A stretch of DNA of 37,776 bases from Candidatus Woesebacteria bacterium GW2011_GWB1_39_12 (GCA_000993405.1 LBWB01000012.1:1-37776), one strand, 5' to 3'; counted from the stretch's first letter, positions 23,101-31,654 are shown. Numbers and translations are program-made. Notes: generated by a model not told the origin, from the letters alone.

Positions 23101-24681
23101 ATGAATCTTACCCGACTTCTTGAAGGTTTACTCGACTACAAAATTTATGGAAATAGAGATGTTAACATAGCTTCAATAACTGAGGATTCAAGACAAGTTA
23201 AAAAGAGAAATTTGTTTGTTGCCGTAAGGGGGCTAACAGTAGACGGCCATAAATTTATTCCTCAAGCGATCGAAAATGGGGCCTCGGTAATTGTTGGAGA
23301 AATTGATAAAACAAAAGTTAAAATTCCAAGAAGGGTAACTTACGTAAAAGTTGAAAGCTCCCGAAAGGCATTAGGCCATTTGGCTTCTAAATTTTACGGA
23401 GACCCTTCAGAAAAACTAAAAGTTATTGGAGTAACGGGAACCGACGGAAAAACAACCACGGCTTTCTTGATCTATCATATTTTGGCAACAGCCGGCAAGA
23501 AAGTGGGATTAGTAAGCACGGTTGCCGCGAAAATAGGTAGTAAAGAGGTCGATACTGGGTTACATGTCACTAATCCTGATCCGATGACTTTGCAGTTGTT
23601 CCTTGTAGATATGACAAAAGCAGGCTGTGAATTTGCTGTAGTTGAAGTTACTTCTCATGGACTTGATCAGGAAAGAGTTTCAGGAGTCAATTTTGATTCC
23701 GCTGTTCTTACCAATATTACCCACGAACACCTTGATTACCATAAAAATTTTGAAGAATACCGAGACACAAAAACGAAGCTTTTTCAGTCAGCAAAGAATT
23801 TTATCGTTCTCAATAAAGACGATGAATCTTCCGACTATATCTTAAAAGCAACTACCGTGCGAAATATTTTTTATAGTCTAAAAGATAGATCCTCTGATTT
23901 TTGTGCACAAAATATTCGAGAGGAAGGTGGTAATACCATTTTCGAAGTAATCAGCGGTGTAAATTCATTTAGTGTTCAGACTAAGCTGCCTGGAGAATAT
24001 AATGTTTCCAATAGCCTTGCTGCCATTGCTGTTGGTTTAGAATATGGTATAGAAGTAGATTCGATTAAAAAGGCACTTCAATTATTTAAAGCACCAAAAG
24101 GTCGTTTGGAGAAGATAGAGAATAACAAAGGATTTGAAATTTACATAGACTTTGCACATACGCCGAATTCTTTAGAACAGGTATTGAGTCTTTTAAAAAA
24201 GCGTATAGACCTAAGAGAAAAAAAAGGAAAACTAATAACTATATTCGGTTGTGCCGGAGAACGAGATAAAGTAAAAAGGCCGATAATGGGGGAAATTTCG
24301 TCTACCATTGCAGATATTTCGATTTTTACTGCTGAGGATCCAAGAAGCGAGGAATTGGAAAAGATTATCGGCCAAATGGTTATTGGCGCAAAGAGGTCGA
24401 AAGCTAAAGGAGTTAAATACACCTCCGAGGTGGCCGAATGGACTCCTCGGATAGTGGAAAATTTAAAAAAAGGCCACGTATTTTTCAGAATTCCTGAACG
24501 CGGTGAGGCAATATCTTTTGCCTTACAAAAACTTGCCCGAAAAGGCGATACGATTGTTATTTGCGGCAAAGGGCACGAAAAAAGCATGGCTTATAACGGT
24601 GTCGAATACGACTGGTCCGACGAAGAAGCTGTAAAGTTAGCTTTAAAGGGCGATGTTAAAGAAATAACTCGATCAAATTGA
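23101..24681 (+). CDS. murE: UDP-MurNAc-dipeptide ligase MurE, with palindromic insertion
   Basis: This ATP-dependent ligase adds the third stem amino acid to UDP-MurNAc-L-Ala-D-Glu. Sequence evidence includes EDSRQVKKRNLFVAVRG (about 23-39), the P-loop GVTGTDGKTTT (about 110-120), HVTNPDPMTLQ (about 156-166), EVTSHGLDQERV, TNITHEHLDYH and IVICGKGHEK near the end. The specificity loop reads TAEDPRSEE; the Arg after Pro resembles DNPR of diaminopimelate-adding enzymes rather than Lys-type enzymes, a tentative inference. A repeat-encoded stretch (YTSEVAEWTPRIVEN) is inserted before HVFFRIPERGEAI. Start ATG 23101 has a CACAAT box ending 7 bases upstream. The length of 526 is on the long side, partly because of the insert. 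Confidence 0.92.
   Translation: MNLTRLLEGLLDYKIYGNRDVNIASITEDSRQVKKRNLFVAVRGLTVDGHKFIPQAIENGASVIVGEIDKTKVKIPRRVTYVKVESSRKALGHLASKFYGDPSEKLKVIGVTGTDGKTTTAFLIYHILATAGKKVGLVSTVAAKIGSKEVDTGLHVTNPDPMTLQLFLVDMTKAGCEFAVVEVTSHGLDQERVSGVNFDSAVLTNITHEHLDYHKNFEEYRDTKTKLFQSAKNFIVLNKDDESSDYILKATTVRNIFYSLKDRSSDFCAQNIREEGGNTIFEVISGVNSFSVQTKLPGEYNVSNSLAAIAVGLEYGIEVDSIKKALQLFKAPKGRLEKIENNKGFEIYIDFAHTPNSLEQVLSLLKKRIDLREKKGKLITIFGCAGERDKVKRPIMGEISSTIADISIFTAEDPRSEELEKIIGQMVIGAKRSKAKGVKYTSEVAEWTPRIVENLKKGHVFFRIPERGEAISFALQKLARKGDTIVICGKGHEKSMAYNGVEYDWSDEEAVKLALKGDVKEITRSN
24420..24458 (+). repeat. Palindromic repeat inside murE, copy F (homologous to 7021-7059)
   Basis: TCCGAGG (24424-24430) pairs with CCTCGGA (24445-24451) around a 14-base loop. 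The first 13 bases, CACCTCCGAGGTG, are identical to the GT4 copy at 7021. The two copies are read in different frames, giving unrelated peptides (TSEVAEWTPRI here, HLRGDPEGLLG there), so the similarity is at DNA level only. Confidence 0.75.
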
Positions 24682-24695
24682 AGGGTACGACCCTG
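24681..24695 (+). repeat. Small palindrome AAGGGTACGACCCTG, copy 2
   Basis: This is an exact repeat of 9209-9223, with AGGGT/ACCCT pairing around ACG. It overlaps the last base of the murE stop and lies just before the murC start at 24708, where it could influence translation of murC. Confidence 0.4.
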
Positions 24696-24707
24696 CAAGA
24701 TAGATCA

Positions 24708-26123
24708 ATGGATATAACAAAATTAAAACACATTCATTTTACCGGCGTAAAAGGTGTCGGAATGACTGCATTGGCATTATGCTTGCGTGACTTGGGAATT
24801 AAAGTAACGGGAAGTGATGTTGATGAGATTTTTGTAACAGACGAAGTTCTTAAAGAAAATAGTATAGAATGGAAGATTGGATTTGGAGAAAAAAATTTAA
24901 ACCCTAGGCCAGATTTAGTTGTTACAACTGCAGCCCATGGTGGACTTTTAAACCCCGAGGTTCAAAGGGCAAAAAATCTAGGTATTCAAATAACAACTTT
25001 TGCAGAGTTTTTAGCCGAACTTGCAAATACGAAGGAAGTTATTGGAGTTTGCGGAGTGGGAGGTAAAACAACTACGGCATCAATGATAACAGTTTTATTG
25101 AATGAAGCGGGGCTACATCCTTCCTTTGCAATAGGTGTTGGTAATATTTATCCCATCGGTGTTTCAGGAAGATTTGACAAGAAGGGGAAAAACTACGTTT
25201 GTGAGGCTGATGACTATGTAGTTTCTCCGGGAGTAGATAATACGCCGAAATTTATGCTTCTCGATCCTAAAGTCCTCGTTGTTACAAATATTGAATACGA
25301 CCATCCGGACATTTACTCCTCGTTCAAAGAAACAAAAAAAACGTTTAGAGAATTATTTGAGAAACTCCCGGATGGTGGCTTGCTTATCGCCTGCATTGAT
25401 AATTCCAACGTTTCCGACACAATCAAAGGGTTAAGAAAACCGGTGATAACTTATGGTTTTAATAAAGAGGCTGACTGGCAAATAAAGGACATTAAATTTA
25501 AAGATGAGAAAACATTTTTCTCTTTATATTCCAAGAAAGAAAACAGAACTTATGACAATTTAGAATTGGAAATTCCCGGTAGATTCAATGTACAAAATGC
25601 AACAGCCGCATTCATAGTTGGAAACTATTTAGGCATAAATGAGTTAGGTTTAAGGAAAGGGTTATCATCTTACTTGGGGTGTAGGAGGAGATTTGAAAAA
25701 ATGGGTATTTATAAAAATGCTTTGTTTTATGATGATTACGCACATCATCCAAAAGAAATTAAGTCTGTACTGATGGCAGCTAGGGAATGGTTTCCTAAAA
25801 AAAGAATTGTGTCTATTTTTCAACCCCATACCTATTCGAGAACAAAGGCTTTGTTTAAGGAATTTTCAGAAGCCTTTGATGACGCAGACATAGTTGGTTT
25901 TATGGATATCTACTCTTCTGCCCGAGAATCAAAAGATTCTTCTGTCTCATCTGAACTACTTGCAAAGGAAACTAGAAAAAACAATCCTGAAGTTTACTAT
26001 CTTGGAAGTCATAAAAGAACTTTAGAGTGGATGAACAAAAATGTTAAAAAAGGTGACATTGTCCTGACGTTGGGAGCGGGCGATATATTCCATATATATA
26101 ATCAGCTATTCAAAGATAGTTAA
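24708..26123 (+). CDS. murC: UDP-N-acetylmuramate--L-alanine ligase MurC
   Basis: This adds the first stem amino acid to UDP-MurNAc. It shows the N-terminal Rossmann start IHFTGVKGVGMTALALCL, the P-loop GVCGVGGKTTTASM (about 112-125), ECADD-like CEADDYVVSPG, TNIEYDHPDIYSSF, and YDDYAHHPKEIK with FQPHTYSRTKAL in the C-terminal domain. The P-loop has GG where most MurC have HG (GTHGKTTT). I start at ATG 24708 rather than at an upstream TTG that would include the palindrome at 24681-24695. The 471 residues are the family norm. Its end overlaps the end of the convergent murA2 gene by 14 bases. Confidence 0.92.
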   Translation: MDITKLKHIHFTGVKGVGMTALALCLRDLGIKVTGSDVDEIFVTDEVLKENSIEWKIGFGEKNLNPRPDLVVTTAAHGGLLNPEVQRAKNLGIQITTFAEFLAELANTKEVIGVCGVGGKTTTASMITVLLNEAGLHPSFAIGVGNIYPIGVSGRFDKKGKNYVCEADDYVVSPGVDNTPKFMLLDPKVLVVTNIEYDHPDIYSSFKETKKTFRELFEKLPDGGLLIACIDNSNVSDTIKGLRKPVITYGFNKEADWQIKDIKFKDEKTFFSLYSKKENRTYDNLELEIPGRFNVQNATAAFIVGNYLGINELGLRKGLSSYLGCRRRFEKMGIYKNALFYDDYAHHPKEIKSVLMAAREWFPKKRIVSIFQPHTYSRTKALFKEFSEAFDDADIVGFMDIYSSARESKDSSVSSELLAKETRKNNPEVYYLGSHKRTLEWMNKNVKKGDIVLTLGAGDIFHIYNQLFKDS

Positions 26124-27423
26124 TATTTGCGCCCAAGGATTTTAGTCTTTCTACTAAATTCTCATAACCTCTTTCAATGTGTTCTGTATTTGTGATTTCG
26201 GTTTTTCCTTTTGCAGCTAATCCTGCAATAACGAGTGCGGCACCAGTTCGAACGTCTCGCGCATCAACTTTAGCGCCGTAGAGTTTTTGAGGACCGGTAA
26301 CTTTCACAGCACGCGGATTATCATCTACCTCAGGATATTTAGGATCTTTGAAAAATTCAAACTTGACACCCATTTTTGCCATTTCATTCCAATGCTGCAT
26401 TCTGTTGGCGAATATTGTTTCGATAACCTCCGATTTTCCTTGAATTTGGGTCAATAAGGGTGAAATAAGGACTTGCCATTCGGAAGTAAATAATGGATAT
26501 TGTCCGGCGTAAATGTTTAAAGGTTTGATGCTCGTTAGCTGTGGATTAAGTCTAGCTGTGAATTTGTGCAAATCCATACCTATATTCATTTTATCAAAGG
26601 TTCTCTCAAGAGTTTGTAATTTCATTTTTTCATATTCAATTCCTTCAATTGTTAATTTAGAATTTGTTGTTAGCGCTGCAGAGATCCAAGTTACAAGGTC
26701 GTGTGGGTCATACATATTTTTGTAAGTAATGCCTTTTATTTGAACCGGGCCGAATACTTGTAAGAGCTTTTCTGCTTTTGTTATTTTCGCGCCTGCAGCA
26801 ATTAGGAATTCAACAATATCATCAAATTCGGGAATTAATGTAAAATTTGAGATTTGACTTTTACCTTTCTTAAATAGCGCACTGAAAAGTGCGAGGACGC
26901 TGATTGTGAAAGAAGAAACAGGAGATTTGTATTTGAAAGGTCTTTTGGAATTAAGATAAAATTCAATCAATCGGGAGTTTTTATACTTTGCTCCGATTCC
27001 AAATTCCTTTAATGTTGGAATGATTTCATTAAATCGCCTTGAACCTATTTGATCTCCGCCCCGATCAGATCTCTCCGGGTCGATTTCGACCAAACATTTT
27101 CCAAATTTGGAAGCAAGGATTGGTATTACTTTATTGGCATCACTTGTGAAATATAAAAGTTCTTTTGGAACTGTTTGGGGTTTTATAACATTTTTCGTAT
27201 TTATTATTAATGTATTTCTGCCCGACCACTCTAATTTAGCGCCTTGCATTTTTAATATATCGGTGTGCTTTTCAGTGCTTCCTATCCTAGGGATATTTTC
27301 AAGAACGAAGGTATCGTTTGTTATAAGCGGTATAAAAATATGCTTCATCGCGGAATTTTTGGCCCCTTGAGCTTTCACCTTTCCACTTAGCTTCGAAGGT
27401 CCTTTTATCAAGATATTTTTCAC
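26110..27423 (-). CDS. murA: Second MurA homologue with Asp in place of the catalytic Cys
   Basis: This is an EPSP-synthase-fold protein closely resembling MurA: KAQGAKNSAM (about 14-23), the loop RGGDQIGSR with Asp (about 124) at the fosfomycin-target Cys position, DARDVRTGAALVIAGLAA and HIERGYENLVERLKSLGANI at the C-terminus. Cys-to-Asp enzymes of this kind are known in mycobacteria and Chlamydia and are active but insensitive to fosfomycin. The usual TD of the catalytic base motif reads SE (FTSEWQ), a further departure that leaves the exact reaction open. The start is GTG 27423, where family similarity begins, with TTATAT upstream. It is the only mur gene on the minus strand and is divergent from murB. 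Confidence 0.82.
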   Translation of the reverse strand: MKNILIKGPSKLSGKVKAQGAKNSAMKHIFIPLITNDTFVLENIPRIGSTEKHTDILKMQGAKLEWSGRNTLIINTKNVIKPQTVPKELLYFTSDANKVIPILASKFGKCLVEIDPERSDRGGDQIGSRRFNEIIPTLKEFGIGAKYKNSRLIEFYLNSKRPFKYKSPVSSFTISVLALFSALFKKGKSQISNFTLIPEFDDIVEFLIAAGAKITKAEKLLQVFGPVQIKGITYKNMYDPHDLVTWISAALTTNSKLTIEGIEYEKMKLQTLERTFDKMNIGMDLHKFTARLNPQLTSIKPLNIYAGQYPLFTSEWQVLISPLLTQIQGKSEVIETIFANRMQHWNEMAKMGVKFEFFKDPKYPEVDDNPRAVKVTGPQKLYGAKVDARDVRTGAALVIAGLAAKGKTEITNTEHIERGYENLVERLKSLGANINYL

Positions 27424-27451
27424 AATGTAAGTATATAACTTTTCTTGAGCA

Positions 27452-27480
27452 TGACATTTTATGAATTGATATGAGATAAT
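27452..27480 (+). promoter_or_regulatory. murB promoter in the murA2-murB divergent gap
   Basis: TGACAT (27452-27457), a 17-base spacer and GATAAT (27475-27480) preceded by TGA lie upstream, ending 7 bases before the GTG at 27488. The 64-base gap must also hold the minus-strand promoter for murA2 (TTATAT, ending about 9 bases before its GTG). Confidence 0.5.
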
Positions 27481-27487
27481 ATACCTA

Positions 27488-28648
27488 GTGGGTGATATTA
27501 ATAAACTTAGGGACATATTAGGTAAGAAAGCCCGGTTGGGTGAACCTCTTTCTGGCCACACCTTCTTAAAAATCGGTGGGACTTCGGATATTTTTTACGA
27601 AGCGGAAACGACGGATGATTTTAAAAAGGCAGTTGTTGAAGCTAGGAAGCTTGAGATTCCAATAACCATACTTGGAGATGGAAGCAATGTATTAATTTCG
27701 GACAATGGAATCAAGGGACTAGTCCTAATTGATCGTTCGGATAAGATCGAAATTTTGGATGAAGACAAGGAGGGAATTAATCTAAAAAAAATAAAAAAGC
27801 CAATATATCGCTGGGAGTCTGACAAAAAGCAAGGAACCTTTAAATATGAATTTAAGGATCTGGACTATGATGAAAGCGAGAAATCCCGGGTCCGGGTTCA
27901 AATGGATAGCGGCGTTAACCTTCCAAAAGCAATCGACTTTCTTTTGGACAAAGGTATAACGGGATTGCAATGGTACGCCGGAATTCCGGGAACAATTGGG
28001 GGAGCTATTTTTAATAACATCCATGGTGGGACTCACTTTATGAGTGAAGTATTGGATAGCGTTACCGTTCTTGATTTACAAGGAGGCAGTAACACATTAA
28101 GAATTGAGGATCTTGGAGTAGATTACGATAAAAGTCGTTTTCAGGATACCGGTGAAATAATACTTGACGCCACTTTTTTGCTTTTCAAGGGGGACGTTGA
28201 TAAAGCTAAATATGTCCGCTTTGAATGGGCTAAAAGAAAAAGCTTGCAACCCCGAAACGCTCCCGGTTGTGCTTTTCATAATTTAACTCAGGAACAAAAA
28301 GAAAAATTGGGAATTCCGACAACCAGTGCAGGTTTTGTAATTGAGCACCTTTTGAAAATGACAGGTTTTAAAATTGGAGATGCAGCTATTTCCAAAGACC
28401 ACCATAACTTTATTGTCAATGAGGGCAAAGCGACTGCCAAAAATTATCTTGAAGTAATGAAGACTATTTACAATAAAGCCAAGAAGGAATTGGGGATAGA
28501 GTTGGTGCCGGAAATTTTCTTACTTGGGTTTAGTGAAGATGAAATTAAAGAGTTCAGACACCCAAGACAACTCGAACTCCGTAAAAAAAGATTATACGAA
28601 ATAAGAACTATTTACAAAGACAGTAAGAAATTATTTTCCCCCAAGTGA
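27488..28648 (+). CDS. murB: UDP-N-acetylenolpyruvoylglucosamine reductase MurB
   Basis: This FAD-dependent enzyme reduces the MurA product with NADPH to give UDP-MurNAc. FAD-binding features are HTFLKIGGTSDIFYEAE (about 24-40), ITILGDGSNVLIS (about 56-68) and GLQWYAGIPGTIGGAIFNN (about 159-177). The proton-donor motif, usually GSxFxNP, reads APGCAFHN (about 257-264), so Ser is replaced by Cys. A block of about 40 residues (about 92-135, charged, with YRWESDKKQGTFKYEFK) is inserted in the FAD domain, which I take to be a lineage feature. Start codon GTG. The stop overlaps the murD start (GTGA). Confidence 0.9.
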   Translation: MGDINKLRDILGKKARLGEPLSGHTFLKIGGTSDIFYEAETTDDFKKAVVEARKLEIPITILGDGSNVLISDNGIKGLVLIDRSDKIEILDEDKEGINLKKIKKPIYRWESDKKQGTFKYEFKDLDYDESEKSRVRVQMDSGVNLPKAIDFLLDKGITGLQWYAGIPGTIGGAIFNNIHGGTHFMSEVLDSVTVLDLQGGSNTLRIEDLGVDYDKSRFQDTGEIILDATFLLFKGDVDKAKYVRFEWAKRKSLQPRNAPGCAFHNLTQEQKEKLGIPTTSAGFVIEHLLKMTGFKIGDAAISKDHHNFIVNEGKATAKNYLEVMKTIYNKAKKELGIELVPEIFLLGFSEDEIKEFRHPRQLELRKKRLYEIRTIYKDSKKLFSPK

Positions 28649-29954
28649 TTGTGATTACGAAAGATTTCAAAGACAAGAAGGTAGCAGTTATTGGTCTAGG
28701 AATAGAAGGCTCAAGCGTTGTAAGATTTTTACAAGATAAGGATGCCCAGATAACAATATTTGATAGGAAAAAGGAAAGCGAGTTGGACTTCAAGGGCATT
28801 GACAAAAGTAAAATAAAAACAGTTTGTGGAGAAAAGTACTTGTCTCGGGGGTTTAAGGAGTTTGATATCATTTTCCGTTCCCAAGGAGTAAAGCGGAATC
28901 TGCTCCAAATTTTGGAAGCAGAGGAAGTTGGTGTTGAGATATCGAGCGAAATCAAACTTTTTTTTGATTTATCACCATCAAAGATAATCGGCGTTACAGG
29001 TACTAAAGGTAAGGGGACAACAAGCACCTTAATTTCTAATATATATTACCGCGATTGAAATCAACTAGCTGGGTTGTATTAGAATTATCTTCCACTCAAC
29101 TTACAGACTTACACAAAAGCCCGCACATCGCAGTTGTTTTAAATATAACCACAGATCATCTAGACTGGCATAAGGATAGAGAAGAGTATCTTGAGGCTAA
29201 GACACAGATTATTCGTCATCAAAAATCCAATGATATTGCAGTGCTAGCATACGATTATGAAGACGTTAGAGGTTTTTTGAAGTTGACACGAGGAAAGGTA
29301 TTCTATTTTAGTAATGCACAAAAAGTAAACGGATCGTATGTTAAGGATGGAAGAATATTACTTGAAGTTAGAAACAAGAAGATAGAGATTGGAAGAGCAG
29401 AGAAATTGTTGCTTAAAGGCCGACATAATTGGGAAAATGTGTGTGCGGCAGTTTGTGCATCCTACCTTGTAGGAGCAAGCATAGATTCAATTAAAGAAAC
29501 TGTATTTTCCTTCAAAGGATTGGAACATAGACTTGAACTTGTTGGAGAAGTTGGCGGTGTTAAGTTTTATAATGACTCGTTTTCCACAAACCCCCAGACC
29601 ACCATTGCAGCAATTAAATCATTTTCAGAGCCGATTACCCTTATCTTGGGTGGATCTGATAAGGGTTTAAATTATGACGAGATGGCAAGAGAAATTACAA
29701 AATCAACTGTTCTGAATAGTATTATAATAGGTGATATTTCTAAAAAAATAAAAAGATCACTTCAAAAATCTGGTTACAAACAAAACATAACCGAGCTTGG
29801 TTATCCAAAAACAAAAAAGATAATAGAAGAAGCGGTTAAAGTAACTCCCAAGGGTGGAATAGTGTTATTATCCCCCGCCGCAGCCTCATTTGACATGTTT
29901 AAAGATTATAAAGACAGAGGAAATCAGTTTAAAGAAGCCGTTAAGGTGTTATAA
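28645..29954 (+). pseudogene. murD: UDP-MurNAc-L-alanine--D-glutamate ligase MurD, internally deleted and frameshifted
   Basis: The N-terminal part (28645-29058) has VAVIGLGIEGSSVVRFL and the P-loop GVTGTKGKGTTSTLI, then stops after ISNIYYRD. The C-terminal part is open from 29055 to 29954 with STSWVVLELSSTQL, NITTDHLDWH, YNDSFSTNPQTT and LLSPAAASFDMFKDY, all MurD features. Between them about 25 residues are missing, including the conserved GGNIG strand-turn, and the frame changes. MurD is normally essential for adding D-Glu, so either the assembly is wrong here, another copy exists, or this strain has lost the step. The separate start of the second part (TTG 29055) is not convincing. Confidence 0.85.
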
Positions 29955-29990
29955 TCTCCAAGGTGTGAATCTGTTTCACCTCTAAGGTGC
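29953..29990 (+). repeat. Intergenic palindromic repeat between murD and the aminotransferase, copy H
   Basis: AGGTG (29961-29965) pairs with CACCT (29977-29981), which can instead pair with AGGTG at 29985-29989, giving two alternative hairpins. CACCTCTAAGGTG (29977-29989) matches the CACCTCCGAGGTG of the two coding copies at 11 of 13 positions. It begins at the murD stop codon. Lying between two convergent genes, it may also help end transcription, though no T-run is present. Confidence 0.5.
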
Positions 29991-30009
29991 ACAAAGGTAC
30001 AGAAGAGAT

Positions 30010-30864
30010 TTACCAACGTCCGCTTTCTACAAACTTTCTAAACTCGCTCATTATTTGCTTTGTAATATCACCCGGTTTACCATTCCCGATAACTTTATTG
30101 TCAACCTTTACAACCGGAAGGATCTCTTTGTTACTGGCTGAAAGAAAAACTTCATCGGCATTAAAAAGCTCATCAATTTTAACCTCTTTCATAAATGTTG
30201 GGTAGAACTTTTTACAGATATTATTGATTAGTTCGCGGGTGATGCCTGGAAGTGTTTCGCCGTCGGGTGTAAAAATAGTCCCCTTTTTGATTATAAACAA
30301 GCTACTTTGTGTTCCCTCATATACCTTATCAAGATTCTTATAGACGTATACTGCTTCAGCTGCCTTTTTCTTTTTCGCAATATTCATCGCCTTTACTGCT
30401 TGAATATAATTAAGACTTTTTGCCTGAGGAGACTCACGATTATAATTGAAAGTTATTACGTTGACGCCTCTTTTGTATAATGACGCGGGGTAACGTTTTC
30501 TGTCATAAACCATAATCGCAAGAGTCGGCTTGGAACCCAAACTAATTCCATCCATAGTTTCCCCGCCGGTTACAATAATTCTGATAATTTTTTCTTTTCC
30601 GTTTTTATTTTTAAATAGAGTTTTGACAATTAATTTTTCTAATGTATTCGAGCTCCATGGTATTTTCAATCCAATAATTTTCGCTGAATTATTGAGTCTT
30701 TTCAGATGTTTTTTGAGTAAAAACGGCTTTCCACCTTTATAGGTTACTATATAGTCAAAAACACCATAACCTCGGAGAAATCCTAAATCCCATAAACTTA
30801 TTTTTGCTTTGCTTTTGGCAACAAACTTGCCGTTTAAGTAGTAAATAGGTTCCTGCTTTTTCAT
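30010..30864 (-). CDS. Class IV aminotransferase (D-amino acid or branched-chain type)
   Basis: This is a PLP enzyme of fold type IV, 284 residues. It has YYLNGKFV at the N-terminus, SLWDLGFLRGYGVFDYI (about 23-39), the PLP lysine in AKSLNYIQAV (about 148-157), EAVYV and KVYEGTQSSLFII, and TLPGITRELI (about 213-222). The KSLNY and LPGITR wording is closer to D-alanine/D-amino acid transaminases than to IlvE, and the setting inside a mur cluster next to murD suggests supply of D-Glu or D-Ala. That is inference; a branched-chain or aminodeoxychorismate-lyase role is not excluded. It is convergent with murD and divergent from the hydrolase. Confidence 0.82.
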   Translation of the reverse strand: MKKQEPIYYLNGKFVAKSKAKISLWDLGFLRGYGVFDYIVTYKGGKPFLLKKHLKRLNNSAKIIGLKIPWSSNTLEKLIVKTLFKNKNGKEKIIRIIVTGGETMDGISLGSKPTLAIMVYDRKRYPASLYKRGVNVITFNYNRESPQAKSLNYIQAVKAMNIAKKKKAAEAVYVYKNLDKVYEGTQSSLFIIKKGTIFTPDGETLPGITRELINNICKKFYPTFMKEVKIDELFNADEVFLSASNKEILPVVKVDNKVIGNGKPGDITKQIMSEFRKFVESGRW

Positions 30865-30922
30865 ACAAGATTTTTGAATTGTATAGGAAATGAAGCAAAT
30901 TTACAAAATATAGCTATTTTGA

Positions 30923-30931
30923 TGGTAAAAT
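30923..30931 (+). promoter_or_regulatory. Extended -10 promoter of the hydrolase-murF-ftsW operon
   Basis: TGGTAAAAT (30923-30931) ends 6 bases before the ATG at 30938. It is the same extended -10 word as before the DUF2130 gene. There is no Shine-Dalgarno sequence. Genes from 30938 to 35503 follow with overlaps and are probably driven from here. Confidence 0.5.
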
Positions 30932-30937
30932 TAACTA

Positions 30938-31654
30938 ATGTCAGGAAAAAGAATTGTTCTCTTGCATGGCTGGGGTGCGGAAACGAAAAAACTTGAACCT
31001 TTGAAAAAAGAACTCGAAAAATTGGGGTGGCAAGTTTTGCTACCCAAACTTGCAGGTTTTGAGAAACCTGCACCAAAAGATGTGTGGGGGATAAAAGAAT
31101 TTTCTGATTATGTGTACGAAGAAATAAGAAGAAATTTCGGAAATAGCACATATTATGTATTTGGTCATTCATTCGGCGGTGGAATAGCCATTAAGCTTGC
31201 AGTGAGTTCTCCTGGGAATCTTGAAGCGCTTATTCTTTGTGCTTCTCGGGGTATTTCTCGCAGCAAGACTCTTAAACGATTGGTTTTTAGTATGCTAGCA
31301 AAAACAGGGAAAGTGCTTCTTATTACTCCACAGTTAGCCCAAGGTTTTCGAAAACTTCTGTATAAAGCTGCCCGCGAACATGATTATGAAAAAACCCAAG
31401 GGGTTATGAAAGATGTTTTCAAAAAGGTGATTGCGGAAGATTTAAAACCATTGTTACCCAAAATAAAAGTTCCTACCCTAATTTTGTGGGGAGAAGAAGA
31501 CAAAATGACGCCAGTTAAAGACGCCTATTTTATAAAATCTGTTCTTCCGGAAAGTAAGCTAGTTACATATAAAAACCAAGGACACAGACTTCCTTACGAA
31601 AAACCAAAAGAATTAGCTAAGGAAATTAATTTATGGTCGACTTTACAACAATAA
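30938..31654 (+). CDS. Alpha/beta hydrolase
   Basis: This is a 238-residue soluble serine hydrolase. It shows IVLLHGWG with the oxyanion region (about 5-12), the nucleophile elbow GHSFGGG (Ser about 77), the acid in LILWGEEDKMTP (Asp about 188) and the histidine in NQGHRLPYEKP (about 215). Substrate unknown. Its fixed place at the head of a murF-DegT-FemAB-mraY-ftsW series suggests a job linked to envelope synthesis, for example removing an acyl or peptidyl group, but nothing in the sequence proves it. Its end overlaps the next gene by 22 bases, so the two are translationally linked. Confidence 0.85.
   Translation: MSGKRIVLLHGWGAETKKLEPLKKELEKLGWQVLLPKLAGFEKPAPKDVWGIKEFSDYVYEEIRRNFGNSTYYVFGHSFGGGIAIKLAVSSPGNLEALILCASRGISRSKTLKRLVFSMLAKTGKVLLITPQLAQGFRKLLYKAAREHDYEKTQGVMKDVFKKVIAEDLKPLLPKIKVPTLILWGEEDKMTPVKDAYFIKSVLPESKLVTYKNQGHRLPYEKPKELAKEINLWSTLQQ

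Noticed and set aside
24141-24587. A 148-codon open frame on the minus strand.
   Set aside because: It mirrors the well-supported murE reading frame; low-complexity Ser/Phe/Ile content is typical of an antisense shadow.
30861-31172. A 103-codon minus-strand frame ahead of the aminotransferase.
   Set aside because: It overlaps the N-terminal half of the alpha/beta hydrolase, which has full catalytic motifs on the plus strand.
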